Assembly (NCBI RefSeq): GCF_000818175.1
Contig: NZ_JTIY01000001.1
Location: forward strand, 6,403,584-6,467,583
Source of the DNA: Streptomyces sp. AcH 505
GTDB lineage: Bacteria > Actinomycetota > Actinomycetes > Streptomycetales > Streptomycetaceae
Direction of reading: 5' to 3'
Length of the DNA stretch: 64,000 nucleotides
Position numbers and translations under genes: made by a program
Shown: one piece after another, positions 19,996 to 29,098 of the stretch
Position numbering within the stretch: position 1 is the first letter of the stretch
Layout: each line of letters opens with the position of its first letter
The notes under the pieces: model-generated
The model's database searches: none
What the model saw: the letters and a program-made list of their open reading frames with translations, nothing else
What the model was told of the DNA's origin: nothing

Positions 19996-20939
19996 AGTCC
20001 GGCCTTCTTCGAGGTCAGTCGCATGAAGCCGAAACTCAGGACGAAGGTGATGACGGCGATGACCACGGAGATCGCCGCCGCCTGCTGGTAGTTGTTTCCG
20101 GAGGCCACGGCGTAGGCGAGCATGTTCGGTGTGAATGTGCTGGAGATGTTCGAGGAGATCTGCCGCAGCACGGCCGGCTCCGCGTAGAGCTGCAAGGTGC
20201 CGATGATGGAGAACACCGTGGTGAGGACGATGGACGGGGCGATGATCGGGACCTTGATCTGCCACGCGATCGTCCAGTTGCTCGCACCGTCGAGCTTCGC
20301 CGCCTCGTACAGCTCCTGCGGGATCGCCTGGAGCGCCGAGAACATGATCAGCATGTTGTAGCCGGTCCACAGCCAGGTGGACACGTTCGCCGCCGACCAC
20401 AGCACCGCGCCGGGGCCCAGGAAGTCGGGTTGCAGCCCGATGTGCTTCAACAGGTCGACGAGCGGGCTGAGTTGCGGCGAGTAGAGATACGACCACATGA
20501 TCGCGGCGATCACACCGGGCACGGCGTACGGCATGAACGCCGTGATGCGGAAGAACGCCTTGAGCTTCAGCAGGGGAGTGTCGAGCAGCAGCGCCATGAC
20601 CAGCGCGACGAACAGCATGACCGGCACCTGCACGATGCCGAACAATCCGATGCGTCCGATGCTGGACCAGAACTCGGTGTTCTCGAAGACCTTCCCGTAC
20701 TGCTCGAAGCCGCCGAAGGTGGTGTACGACGTGCCGTACTGGCCGCCGGTGCGGCGCACCACACGCAGGCTCTGCCAGATCGCGTAGCCGACCGGCACCA
20801 GGTAGAACAGCACGAACGGGAGGAAGAACGGGGTCACGAACGCGGCGATGGTGCCCGCCCGCGGGCCGCCGCCGTTAAGGCGGCGGCGGCCCCGGGGTGC
20901 GGCCGGCACGCCGGTCGCCGGGGTTGCGGTCTCAGTCAT
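19992..20939 (-). CDS. Carbohydrate ABC transporter permease (MalF type)
   Basis: The protein has 315 residues with a cytoplasmic Gly/Arg-rich N-terminus, then six hydrophobic segments. The EAA loop is ELYEAAKLDGASNW. It begins seven bases after the binding-protein stop and overlaps the MalG-type gene. It forms the heterodimeric membrane channel for the sugar captured by the lipoprotein encoded just upstream. Confidence 0.93.
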   Translation of the reverse strand: MTETATPATGVPAAPRGRRRLNGGGPRAGTIAAFVTPFFLPFVLFYLVPVGYAIWQSLRVVRRTGGQYGTSYTTFGGFEQYGKVFENTEFWSSIGRIGLFGIVQVPVMLFVALVMALLLDTPLLKLKAFFRITAFMPYAVPGVIAAIMWSYLYSPQLSPLVDLLKHIGLQPDFLGPGAVLWSAANVSTWLWTGYNMLIMFSALQAIPQELYEAAKLDGASNWTIAWQIKVPIIAPSIVLTTVFSIIGTLQLYAEPAVLRQISSNISSTFTPNMLAYAVASGNNYQQAAAISVVIAVITFVLSFGFMRLTSKKAGL

Positions 20940-20946
20940 GCGGCAG

Positions 20947-22281
20947 TCACTTGCCCGCGGTAACCGGGATCGCCTGATCCTTCATCGACTTCAGCGCGGA
21001 GGCCTGGGCGGCCGCGAGGGCGTCGCTGAGCGTGCCGTCGCCGGCCGCCGCCTTCGCCATCGCGTCCTGGAGGGCCAGGTTGACCGTCTTCTGCGTGGGG
21101 CTCCAGGCGAAGCTGGTGTCGATGTTCTTCGACGAGTCGGCGAAGACGTCGAAGATCTTCTCGTTGTTGTAGTACGGGACGCCCTGCGAGAGCGCGGGGA
21201 GCTTCGTACCCGCCGTGGCCGCCGGGTAGAGGCCGCCCACCTTGTTCTCCAGCGCCAGCGCCTCCGGGTCGGTGTTCAGCCAGGAGTTGAACTTGACCGA
21301 CTCGTACAGGTGCTTGCTGCCCTTCATGAACCCGACGGTCGAGCCGCCCCAGTCGCCGGACGCGGGGTTCGAGCCCCAGGTCGGCATCGGGACGATCGAC
21401 CACTTGCCCGCCTGCTTGGGCAGGTTGTCGCGGAACATGCTGTAGCCCCAGGCGGCGCCGACGTAGCTGGCGATCTGGTCCTTCTGGTACGCGGCGTACA
21501 TCTGCGTCGAGCCGTTGGCCAGGTCGGTGCGGACGACCTTGTCGTCGATCAGCTTCTGCCAGTACTCGCTGACCTGCTTGCTCTGGGCGGACTCGACGGT
21601 GACGTGCCACTTGTCACCGGAGTAGTTGTACATGTGGGCGTTGTTCTGCCACAGCAGCCCGTTGAACCACTCGGCGTTGTTCGGGTCGAAGAACGTCATG
21701 CTGAGGGCGGGGTCCGCCTTGTGCAGCTTCTCGGCGGCGGCCGCGTACTCGTCCCACGTCTTCGGGATCGCGATGTTGTGCTGCTTGAAGATGTCACTGC
21801 GCACGTAGAGGGCCATCGGCCCGGTGTCCTGCGGGAAGGCGAACACACCGGTGTTGTCGAAGCTGGCCTGCGACCAGGTCCACGGCACGAACTTCGACTT
21901 CGCGTCCTTGGCCGCCGAGCAGGCGGAGGCGTCGACGAACGCGCTCTGGGTGCGCAGCGCCGGCAGTTCGTCGTAGCCGACCTGGGCGAGGTCCGGGGCC
22001 TTGCCCGCCTTGAGGGCGTTGCCGATGGTGCCGTACTGGTCGTTGGAGATGTTCTTCGACTGGACCTGGATGTCCGGGTTCTTCTTGTTCCACAGGGCGA
22101 CGACCTGGTCCATACCGGGAACGGTGTTCCAGTACTGGAGTGTGACTTTGCCCTTGGCGGGCGCACAGGAGGCCGCGGACGCCTTGTCCGACGGAGCCGG
22201 CGAAGAGCACCCGGCGAGGAGAGCGATACCGGCTGCCGCCGCGACGGCGACGAGGCGGATGCGCGTGACTGTGCTGCTCAT
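20947..22281 (-). CDS. Sugar-binding lipoprotein (extracellular solute-binding protein family 1)
   Basis: The protein has 444 residues. A lipoprotein signal ends in the lipobox LLAGC with Cys25 as the lipidated residue. The mature part has the family 1 solute-binding layout, including KVTLQYWNTVPGMDQVV and the later WGYSMFRDNLP region. It captures the oligosaccharide outside the membrane and delivers it to the two permeases. As first gene of the operon it is probably the direct target of the LacI regulator through the tandem operators at 22389-22424. Confidence 0.93.
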   Translation of the reverse strand: MSSTVTRIRLVAVAAAAGIALLAGCSSPAPSDKASAASCAPAKGKVTLQYWNTVPGMDQVVALWNKKNPDIQVQSKNISNDQYGTIGNALKAGKAPDLAQVGYDELPALRTQSAFVDASACSAAKDAKSKFVPWTWSQASFDNTGVFAFPQDTGPMALYVRSDIFKQHNIAIPKTWDEYAAAAEKLHKADPALSMTFFDPNNAEWFNGLLWQNNAHMYNYSGDKWHVTVESAQSKQVSEYWQKLIDDKVVRTDLANGSTQMYAAYQKDQIASYVGAAWGYSMFRDNLPKQAGKWSIVPMPTWGSNPASGDWGGSTVGFMKGSKHLYESVKFNSWLNTDPEALALENKVGGLYPAATAGTKLPALSQGVPYYNNEKIFDVFADSSKNIDTSFAWSPTQKTVNLALQDAMAKAAAGDGTLSDALAAAQASALKSMKDQAIPVTAGK

Positions 22282-22388
22282 ATTTTCCGTTCCAGAGAAC
22301 GACTAGCGGAGGCGCTAGACGGGTCGACGTTGACTCCTCAAGGCGGGATGCCTTCTGGGCAGGTACTTCAGGCAGGTACTCCTGGCCC

Positions 22389-22424
22389 GTGAGCGTTCCC
22401 GTGAACGTTCACGTGAACGCTCAC
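22389..22424. promoter_or_regulatory. Three tandem 12-bp LacI-type operators
   Basis: Three 12-bp units abut without gaps: GTGAGCGTTCCC (22389-22400), GTGAACGTTCAC (22401-22412, a perfect palindrome) and GTGAACGCTCAC (22413-22424). The central CG and GTGA/TCAC flanks are typical of LacI-family half sites. They lie 108 bases upstream of the sugar-binding protein start and 80 bases beyond the LacI gene stop. Confidence 0.7.
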
Positions 22425-22503
22425 GTGGTGGAAAGTGTTCGAAATTTTGCGCTCCCGTACGGTCGAGTGTCAAGACTTTCGAGTCACCCACGAGTCCGGC
22501 AGG

Positions 22504-23508
22504 TTAAGCGGACCCGGCGAGTCTCAGCTCGGCCCGGACCACGAGACCGGCGTTCCCGAGCGGATCCACCCCGGTCAGCAGCCGTGCCACCTGCTCGATG
22601 GCGAGCCCGCCGAGCTTGCGTGTGTCGAGGGCGACACTGGAGAGCGGCGGCTCCACGAGCGCGCCGAGCTGCAGACCGTCGAAGCCGATCACGGCCAGCT
22701 CCCGCGGCACGCTCCTGCCGAGCCTGCGTGCCTCGCGCAGCGCGCCGATCGCGATGATGTCGTTGAAGGTGAACACTGCGGTGACGTCCGGATACGTGGC
22801 GAGCAGGGTCCCCAGCGCCGCCCCGCCGCCGTCCGCCGACTGGTCGGCGCCCACCACCATGTCCGCGTCGATCTCGTACGCCTTCGCCGCCGTGGTGAAC
22901 CACTCGCGGCGGATGCTCGGCTCGGCGCGGCCGTGGTGGTCGAGCATGCCGATGCGGGTGTGGCCCTCCGCGACCAGATGTGCCACAGCGGCGTGGACGC
23001 CCTCCGCGCCGTCGATCCAGATCGAGCTGAACCGTGCGGTGTGGTGCTCACGGCCGATGAGCACCACCGGCATGCCGCGGGTGAATATCTCCAGCTCGTC
23101 CTCGGGACAGCTGAAGTACCCGACGACCGCGTCCACCTGCGAGCTGATGACCTGCAACGTCCCCAGCTCCTCCTCGGCCCGGTCGGCGGTGTCGTACACG
23201 ACGACATGCCAGCCGCGGGCCCTGGCCGCCTCCAGCGCGGCGGCGGCGACCTCGGTGAAGAACGGGTTGAGGAGATCGGGAATGACCAGCCCGATGGTGG
23301 TGGTGTCCTGCCGGACGAGCCCGCGGGCGAACCGGCTGGGCCGGTACCCGAGGGCACGGGCCGCGTCCAGCACCCGCTGCTTGGTCGAGCCGTCGATCTC
23401 ACCCTTGTCGTTCAGCGCCCGCGACACGGTCTGCCGGGACACCCCGGCGGATCTGGCGACATCGTTGATCGTGACTTTGCGGGGTTCGGTCCCCGACGCC
23501 GACACCAT
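22504..23508 (-). CDS. LacI family transcriptional regulator
   Basis: The protein has 334 residues. The N-terminal LacI helix-turn-helix and hinge helix read VTINDVARSAGVSRQTVSRALN and RVLDAARALGYRPSRFARGL. A periplasmic-binding-protein-like sensor domain starts at TTTIGLVIPDLLNPFF. The ATG at 23508 follows an excellent AGGAGGT ribosome binding site. The sugar operon lies immediately downstream on the same strand with tandem operators between, so this is very probably its repressor, induced by the imported sugar. Confidence 0.94.
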   Translation of the reverse strand: MVSASGTEPRKVTINDVARSAGVSRQTVSRALNDKGEIDGSTKQRVLDAARALGYRPSRFARGLVRQDTTTIGLVIPDLLNPFFTEVAAAALEAARARGWHVVVYDTADRAEEELGTLQVISSQVDAVVGYFSCPEDELEIFTRGMPVVLIGREHHTARFSSIWIDGAEGVHAAVAHLVAEGHTRIGMLDHHGRAEPSIRREWFTTAAKAYEIDADMVVGADQSADGGGAALGTLLATYPDVTAVFTFNDIIAIGALREARRLGRSVPRELAVIGFDGLQLGALVEPPLSSVALDTRKLGGLAIEQVARLLTGVDPLGNAGLVVRAELRLAGSA

Positions 23509-23655
23509 CGCCCACCTCCTGCTTATCGCGGACGCCGATGCGTACGCAGAGCCTGAGTATGCCTGTGCGGGCGGGGAGCGTGCTGAGGGGCACGGACAGG
23601 AAGAGGCGTCCGGCGGGGCGGGCGGCGGGACGGGCGGTGCGGCGGGACGGGGGAC

Positions 23656-24291
23656 TCAGCCGGTGACGATTCCGGTGACGAGGTTGATGGTGGTGGCCAG
23701 GATGCTCGTACCGAAGACGTACGAGAGCAGACAGTGCCGCAGCGCGACGGCCCGGATCGTCGAGTCGGACACACCGGTGTCGGACACCTGGTACGTCATG
23801 CCCAGGTTGTAGCTGAAGTAGAGGAAGTCCCGGTACGCGGGCGGCTCGTCGGAGTTGAAGTCGATGCCACCGTCCGACGGGCAGTAGTACAGATACGCGT
23901 AACGGGTGGCGTACATCAGGTGCAGCGCCGCCCACGCCGTGAACACCCCGGCGAGCGCGAGCGCGGCGGCGACGTTGCCCTGCCCTGACTTCCCCGCGAG
24001 GAGCAGGACGACGATGCCGACCAGACCGCACAGTGCCGTGGCGACGACGACGAGTTCCTCGATCGCGGGCTGGAAGTCCTCGCGCCGGGCGTTGCGATGG
24101 GTGCTGCCGGCGTCCATCGGCCACAGCACGAACCAGCCGGTCACGACGAAGACGGTCTCGGTCACGGCGATGCCGGTGAGGACACCGACCGGATTCTCGG
24201 CCGGAATGCCGACGAGCACGCCGACCACGACGCCGAACAGGATGGCGCCGATCAGCCGGGGGAGTGCGTGCAGGGGCAACCAGGACGTCAT
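23656..24291 (-). CDS. DUF1345 family membrane protein
   Basis: The protein has 211 residues with about five hydrophobic segments. The conserved DUF1345 region includes [22 protein letters not shown] and a [19 protein letters not shown] segment near the C-terminus. The family is found in many bacteria and its role is not established. It lies alone between the LacI gene and the divergent DUF3626 gene, with no operon partner. Confidence 0.85.
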   Translation of the reverse strand: MTSWLPLHALPRLIGAILFGVVVGVLVGIPAENPVGVLTGIAVTETVFVVTGWFVLWPMDAGSTHRNARREDFQPAIEELVVVATALCGLVGIVVLLLAGKSGQGNVAAALALAGVFTAWAALHLMYATRYAYLYYCPSDGGIDFNSDEPPAYRDFLYFSYNLGMTYQVSDTGVSDSTIRAVALRHCLLSYVFGTSILATTINLVTGIVTG

Positions 24292-24332
24292 GCCGCGTAA
24301 CGGTACAAGATCGCTGCCGGGGTGAGCCGGTA

Positions 24333-25274
24333 ATGGGCGTGCGCCGACGTCAGGGCGTGCGCGAAACTGCGCCGATGAGTTCCCGACCCTCCTCGACCTC
24401 GACCTCGACGCCGTACGAGCGGGCCCTCCGGCACGTCACGGAGCGCTCCTCGGGCGGCCCGCTGGATCCGGCGCTGCGCGTGACCCTCAACTTCCATCCG
24501 GACCGAGCGGTGCGAGGCAAACCGATCCTCGACGCCCTGGCCGAGGACGGCGTGTACCGCTCGCAGTTCGTGACGGGCACGAGCAACGGCGGCCTGACCG
24601 CCCACCCCGGCGGTGACCGGTGGCGCTGGGAGAGCCGGATCTTCGGCGGGGCGTACGACGCCGCGCCGGCGGAAGAGCGCCCGGTCTACGGAGCGCTGAA
24701 CTTCCGCCATAAGCAGGTGGGCGCGGCACCACGCTTCGGCTCGGCCCACTTCCGGCTGAGGTGCGAGACGCTGCCGAGGACGACGTTCTGCTACCCGGAC
24801 AGCTTCCTGGAACCGTCGGACTTCGCAGTGGCGTCCCGCATGCCCCTGGTCGAACTGGCCGAGGCGGACAGGCGGGACGCACTGGACGACTACATCGAGG
24901 CGCAGGTCCACGGCCCCCTGGTGCTGAAGGACGACGTGGAGGCACTGGTCCTGGACCCCTGCTACCGGGGTACGGAGGTGGAAGATTCGGCCCGCCGCCT
25001 GCCGTGCCCGCTCGAATGGCACCCGGGCTTCACCCTCACCACGGAGGAACTACGACGCCATCCGGACTACCGGGGTGCGGAGTTCGTGGCCTTGGGCGAA
25101 TCGATAGCGCAGGCGGGCCGCCTGACCCCACGCTCGATAGGAACAGCCGCGCACACCGGCGACCACGACGAACAGTCCCTCAAGCGGGTCTGGCACTACG
25201 TGGCCCGCTTCGGCGCGCCGACGCCGGCGCGCGGGACGCGGACGGAGACGGGAGCATTCGATGCCCTCCGCTGA
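24333..25274 (+). CDS. DUF3626 domain-containing protein
   Basis: The protein has about 313 residues. The recognisable DUF3626 region runs from [28 protein letters not shown] to ARFGAPTP at the end and includes [19 protein letters not shown]. The function of the family is unknown. The ATG at 24333 has GGTGAG upstream at good spacing and is chosen; an ATG at 24375 would start nearer the conserved domain. No signal peptide or membrane segment is visible. Confidence 0.82.
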   Translation: MGVRRRQGVRETAPMSSRPSSTSTSTPYERALRHVTERSSGGPLDPALRVTLNFHPDRAVRGKPILDALAEDGVYRSQFVTGTSNGGLTAHPGGDRWRWESRIFGGAYDAAPAEERPVYGALNFRHKQVGAAPRFGSAHFRLRCETLPRTTFCYPDSFLEPSDFAVASRMPLVELAEADRRDALDDYIEAQVHGPLVLKDDVEALVLDPCYRGTEVEDSARRLPCPLEWHPGFTLTTEELRRHPDYRGAEFVALGESIAQAGRLTPRSIGTAAHTGDHDEQSLKRVWHYVARFGAPTPARGTRTETGAFDALR

Positions 25275-25299
25275 GGGACGGGTGGCGGGCGGGTTGTGC

Positions 25300-25571
25300 G
25301 GGGGCTCTCGGGTACCAGTGTGCCCGTATACCCAGTGGGTGTGCCGGTGGTCCGGGCGGAACGCCCGCACTCGCTCGGCCAGTTGGGCGATCACCTCGTC
25401 CAGCGGCGCGGCGCCGCACCCAGGGCCGTCCGGCTGGTTTGCCGGTGCCCAGGATGCTCAAGGCGTCGGCCGGGTGGACGCGTGGTGGGCCAAGGTGCAG
25501 CCCGTCAGGAGGGATTCGTCGTCCGGGTGGGCGAACACGCCCAGCAGGGACGGGAGTGTGGGGGTCCTCAC
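25300..25571 (-). pseudogene. PIG-L family deacetylase remnant
   Basis: A GTG at 25571 with GAGGAG upstream opens a frame reading LLGVFAHPDDESLLTGCTLA, the zinc-binding AHPDDE motif of PIG-L/LmbE N-acetylglucosaminyl deacetylases. A TGA stops it after 37 residues. In another frame of the same strand, PLDEVIAQLAERVRAFRPD and then VYGHTG resemble the later 'IRRFRPD...GHPDH' part of the family. The two pieces are far too close together, so the gene has lost its middle and is frame-shifted. The 3' end runs against the DUF3626 stop. This remnant accounts for most of the otherwise empty 25275-25605 stretch. Confidence 0.6.
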
Positions 25572-25605
25572 GGGCGGGCTCCTCGCCGTCGGTGGATCGC
25601 CGTGC

Positions 25606-26508
25606 TCAGGCAAGCCAGCGCGTGCGTGCCCATGTCTCGAAGGGCGTCAGCGGCAGGCCCAGGGCCCGCGCGAACTCCGGGTGCGCCGGCTGCGGGGTCT
25701 CGTTGAGGTGTGACTGCCCGAATCCCATGTCGGGCATTCCGGCCGCGAGCGCTTCCTCCTTCGTCATGTCGGGCGCCGCCAGCTCCCTGCCGAGGGCGCG
25801 CGAGAGGATTTCCGCGATCTCCGCCATCGTCAGGCTGTCGCTCGCCAGCTCCAGCTCGACCTTGTGGAACCGTTCCGGCTCCGCGATCGCCGCGGCGGCC
25901 GTCGTACCGATGTCGTCCACCGCGACCAGGGACAGCCGGGTCGCGGGCTTCAACAGGCTCACCAGCCCGGCGTCGACTCCCCGCGGGAACATGATCTCCA
26001 GGGAGGGCAGGAAGTTCTCCATGAAGAAGCCCGGCTTGATCAGCGTCCAGTGCGTGAAGCCCGCCTCACGCACCCGGTCCTGGATCCCGGACTTCGCCGT
26101 GTAGTACGGCTCCATCCAGGCCCAGTCGTCCTTGACCCAGCTCGTGTGCTGCCCGGCGCCCGAGACGGACGTGTGCACGAACTGCGGTACGCCCGCCGCC
26201 CGTGCGCCCTCGATCAGATTGACGGCCTGGGCGAGCTCGCCCTCGAAGGCGCGTCCGGTCACGTCGGGCATCTGGACCGAGAAGACGGCGCGCGCCCCCT
26301 CTGCCGCCCGGGTCACCGAGCCCAGGTCGTCCAGGTCGCCGGTGACCAGTTCGGCGCCGAGCGCTTCGACGGTCTTCGCCCGGTCGGTCGCCGGGTCACG
26401 GACCAGGGCGCGGACCGGGATGCCCGAAGCGAGCAGGGCGCGGGCGGTGGCGCCGCCCTGCCGGCCGGTGGCGCCGATGACCAGGGCGGGTGCGGATTCA
26501 GTAGGCAT
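25606..26508 (-). CDS. NmrA family NAD(P)-binding protein
   Basis: The protein has 300 residues with an N-terminal Rossmann motif VIGATGRQGG. NmrA-like features follow: ELVTGDLDDLGSVTRAAEGARAVF, and later HTSVSGAG. Classical SDR catalytic residues are absent, as usual for NmrA or atypical SDRs that sense or reduce NADP. The ATG at 26508 has GAGGAA upstream. It is divergent from a TetR gene with a palindrome between them, so it is the likely TetR target. Confidence 0.9.
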   Translation of the reverse strand: MPTESAPALVIGATGRQGGATARALLASGIPVRALVRDPATDRAKTVEALGAELVTGDLDDLGSVTRAAEGARAVFSVQMPDVTGRAFEGELAQAVNLIEGARAAGVPQFVHTSVSGAGQHTSWVKDDWAWMEPYYTAKSGIQDRVREAGFTHWTLIKPGFFMENFLPSLEIMFPRGVDAGLVSLLKPATRLSLVAVDDIGTTAAAAIAEPERFHKVELELASDSLTMAEIAEILSRALGRELAAPDMTKEEALAAGMPDMGFGQSHLNETPQPAHPEFARALGLPLTPFETWARTRWLA

Positions 26509-26535
26509 GGTGTTCCTCGGGTGGTGAAGCGCAGC

Positions 26536-26558
26536 TAAGTGGCGAGGCCCGCCACTTA
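26536..26558. promoter_or_regulatory. TetR operator palindrome
   Basis: Perfect 9-base arms TAAGTGGCG (26536-26544) and CGCCACTTA (26550-26558) around AGGCC. It lies 27 bases upstream of the NmrA start. A related half-site (GCCGCTTAGC) lies near 26586 before the TetR start. Confidence 0.6.
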
Positions 26559-26612
26559 CGTTCCGGTACGATACGGAGGGCCCCGCCGCTTAGCAACCCC
26601 GGAGATGACGTC

Positions 26613-27170
26613 ATGACCGTCCAGCGCGCTGACGCCCGGCGTAACTACGCGCGGATCCTCGCCGTCGCCGAGGCGGAGGTCGCCGCGCACGGCGGCGACG
26701 CCTCCCTCGAACAGATCGCCCGCGTCGCGGGCGTCGGCTCCGCCACCGTGCGGCGGCACTTCCCGGGCAGGCGCGCGATGTTGCAGGCGGTGTTCAGCGA
26801 GCGGGTCGAAGTCCTGTGCGCCCGCGCGGCGGAGTTGGCCGACGCCGCCGATGCGCGGGCCGCGCTGCTGGAGTGGCTGGGCGATCTCACCACGTACTCG
26901 GCCTCCGCACGGGGAATGGCCGACGCACTGGTCCAGGACGGGGCGGACGACGCGGACCATGTGAACGTCTGCTCGGCGAAGCTCGGCGGGGCCGTCGACC
27001 CGCTGCTGCGGAACGCCGCGAGGGCCGGCGCCGTGGCGCCCGATGTGACGGTCGCCGACCTGGTCACGCTGGTCACGGGCATCGCCCTGGCCACCGAACA
27101 CCACCAGGACCCCGTCGCTGAGGCACACCGCCTCCTCGGCCTGACGGTGCACGGCCTCAGCCCCCGCTGA
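26613..27170 (+). CDS. TetR family transcriptional regulator
   Basis: The protein has 185 residues. The N-terminal TetR domain reads ARRNYARILAVAEAEVAAHG, then LEQIARVAGVGSATVRRHFPGRRAML. The C-terminal ligand domain is short and helical. The ATG at 26613 has GGAG eight bases upstream. It is divergent from the NmrA gene, with a perfect palindrome between, and probably represses both genes. Confidence 0.92.
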   Translation: MTVQRADARRNYARILAVAEAEVAAHGGDASLEQIARVAGVGSATVRRHFPGRRAMLQAVFSERVEVLCARAAELADAADARAALLEWLGDLTTYSASARGMADALVQDGADDADHVNVCSAKLGGAVDPLLRNAARAGAVAPDVTVADLVTLVTGIALATEHHQDPVAEAHRLLGLTVHGLSPR

Positions 27171-27244
27171 CCTGGGTGACTGCGCACGGCCGTCCCGGGT
27201 ACCGGGGCGGTAGGGCCGTGGTGTTCACGCGAGAGGCGGGGGCG

Positions 27245-28105
27245 ATGTTCGACAACTTCGTGGCGGAGCACCGGCAGGTCGACGACGCGTCGATCTTCGT
27301 CCGCCACGCGGGGGAGGGGCCGCCGGTTCTGTTGCTGCACGGTCATCCCCGGACGTCAGCGACATGGCACCGCGTCGCACCGCAGCTGGTCCGGCGCGGC
27401 TTCACCGTCGTCTGCCCCGACCTGCGCGGATACGGTCGCTCGCGGGGCCCGGCGCCGACGGCGGACCACTCCGCCCACTCCAAGCGCGCCGTCGCGAACG
27501 ACCTCGTGGCGGTGATGCGTTCGCTGGGACACGAACGGTTCGCACTGGCCGGTCACGATCGCGGCAGCTACGTGGCGTTCCGGCTCGCCCTCGACCACCC
27601 CGACGCGGTGTCACGCGTGGCGTTCCTGGACGGCGTGCCGCTCACCGAGCATCTCGCGCGCATCAGCGTGCAGTTCGCGACGCAGTGGTGGCACTGGTTC
27701 TTCTTCGCCCAGCCGGACATTCCGGAGCGCGTCATCAACGCCGACCCGGACAGCTGGTACCACGGCGATCCGCTGAGCATGGGGCAGGAGAACTACGACG
27801 AGTGGCGTCAGGCCACGCGCAATCCCGCCGTGGTCCGGGCCATGCTGGAGGACTACCGGGCCGGACTCACGGTCGACCGGCAGGCGGAGGAGGCAGACCG
27901 GGCCGCCGGGGCGCGCCTCCGCTGCCCCGCGCTGATCCTGTGGTCCCTCCGCGACGATCTGGAGGATCTGTACGGCGACCCGGTGGCACCCTGGGCGTGC
28001 TGGGCCGACGACGTACACGGCCACGGGATCGACTCCGGGCACCACATGGCCGAAGAGGCGCCGGACGCCCTTGCCACCTCATTGGGTGACTTCTTCAGCG
28101 GCTGA
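27245..28105 (+). CDS. Alpha/beta hydrolase, haloacetate (fluoroacetate) dehalogenase-like
   Basis: The protein has 286 residues. The oxyanion motif is LLHGHPRT and the nucleophile is Asp105 in GHDRGSY. An aspartate nucleophile marks dehalogenases and epoxide hydrolases rather than esterases. The HWFFFAQP motif also matches fluoroacetate dehalogenases, where His and Trp bind fluoride. The likely catalytic His is in DSGHHMAEEAP near the C-terminus. In characterised enzymes Asp-Arg-x-x-Arg holds the carboxylate; here Arg106 is kept but the second Arg is Tyr109, so the substrate may differ. The start is the ATG at 27245; a GTG at 27220 is possible. Confidence 0.85.
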   Translation: MFDNFVAEHRQVDDASIFVRHAGEGPPVLLLHGHPRTSATWHRVAPQLVRRGFTVVCPDLRGYGRSRGPAPTADHSAHSKRAVANDLVAVMRSLGHERFALAGHDRGSYVAFRLALDHPDAVSRVAFLDGVPLTEHLARISVQFATQWWHWFFFAQPDIPERVINADPDSWYHGDPLSMGQENYDEWRQATRNPAVVRAMLEDYRAGLTVDRQAEEADRAAGARLRCPALILWSLRDDLEDLYGDPVAPWACWADDVHGHGIDSGHHMAEEAPDALATSLGDFFSG

Positions 28106-28124
28106 GAAGGACAGCGAATCGCCC

Positions 28125-28160
28125 GTCGAGCCGGTCGAGCCCGTCGAGCCGGTCGAGCCC
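28125..28160. repeat. 9-bp tandem repeat (four copies)
   Basis: Four copies of GTCGAGCCG/GTCGAGCCC abut head to tail, followed by decayed GGGCGGGTC-like units to about 28190. They lie between the hydrolase stop and the CobF start. They read in frame with cobF as Glu-Pro-Val repeats, so an N-terminal extension is conceivable if translation began near 28071. Confidence 0.75.
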
Positions 28161-28205
28161 GTCGGGGCGGGGCGGGTCGGGCCGGTCGAGGAGGACAATC
28201 GCCCC

Positions 28206-29000
28206 ATGAGCAACACTGAGGCGCGGCACCTCCTGGTCATCGGCATCGGGGCAGGGGACCCCGACCATCTGACACTCGCTGCCGTGAAGGCCATCGGCAG
28301 GGCGCAGGTCTTCTTCGTACTCGGCAAGGGTCCGGAGAAGAACGCCCTGACACAGCTGCGCCGGGACATGCTCGACGAGCACGCGTCCGGCCCGTACCGC
28401 GTCGTCGAGGCCGACGACCCCTGGCGTGACCGCACTCAGGACGAACGGTCCGGCTACACGACGGCGGTCCACGACTGGCGGCAGCGGCGCGCCGACATCT
28501 GCGAACGGCTCATCCGCGACGAACTCGCCCCTGGCCGGTGCGGGGCGTTCCTGGTGTGGGGCGATCCCTCGCTGTACGACAGCACGCTCGGCATCCTGGA
28601 AGACATCAAGGCCCGCGGCGACGTGGCCTTCGACCACGAGGTGATCCCGGGCATCAGCAGCGTCTCCGCCCTGGCCGCGCGCCACCGCGTCAACCTCAAC
28701 CAGGTCGGCCGCCCCGTCCACATCACCCCCGGCCGCCGACTCGCCGAAGGCTTCCCCGACGACGACGGCGACATCGTCGTCATGCTCGACGGGCACCAGA
28801 CGTTCCGGCATCTGACGGGCAGGGGCCTATGGATCTACTGGGGTGCCTACATCGGCACGCCGGACGAGATCCTGGTGGCCGGGCCGCTGGACGAGGTCTC
28901 CGACCACATCCAGCAGGTACGCGCCGAAGCGCGGGCCCGGCACGGCTGGATCATGGACACCTACTTGTTGCGCCCCGGTCCCGTTGGCACGAACGGCTGA
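28206..29000 (+). CDS. cobF: Precorrin-6A synthase (deacetylating)
   Basis: The protein has 264 residues of the tetrapyrrole methylase fold: VIGIGAGDPDHLTLAAVKAI at the N-terminus, VWGDPSLYDSTLGIL in the S-adenosylmethionine site, and HEVIPGISSVSALAAR. CobF methylates C-1 of precorrin-5 and removes the acetyl group in aerobic cobalamin synthesis. The ATG at 28206 follows GAGGAGG-like sequence and is chosen; the frame is open upstream through the 9-bp repeat. No other cobalamin gene is visible in the window, so it is encoded apart from the main cob cluster. Confidence 0.93.
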   Translation: MSNTEARHLLVIGIGAGDPDHLTLAAVKAIGRAQVFFVLGKGPEKNALTQLRRDMLDEHASGPYRVVEADDPWRDRTQDERSGYTTAVHDWRQRRADICERLIRDELAPGRCGAFLVWGDPSLYDSTLGILEDIKARGDVAFDHEVIPGISSVSALAARHRVNLNQVGRPVHITPGRRLAEGFPDDDGDIVVMLDGHQTFRHLTGRGLWIYWGAYIGTPDEILVAGPLDEVSDHIQQVRAEARARHGWIMDTYLLRPGPVGTNG

Positions 29001-29033
29001 GGAAGCCCCTCGAACGAACACCCGTCGACCGGT

Positions 29034-29073
29034 GGAAGGCCCGGGGCCCGGGGTACTGGGCCCCTGACCTTCC
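29034..29073. terminator. Terminator between convergent cobF and methyltransferase genes
   Basis: Arms GGAAGG...GGGGCCC (29034-29049) and GGGCCCC...CCTTCC (29058-29073) pair around an 8-base loop with one 3x3 internal bulge. There is no T run, so it would act as a hairpin terminator without a U-tract. Confidence 0.5.
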
Positions 29074-29098
29074 GCCGGCGGTCGGCGCTCCGCGACGG

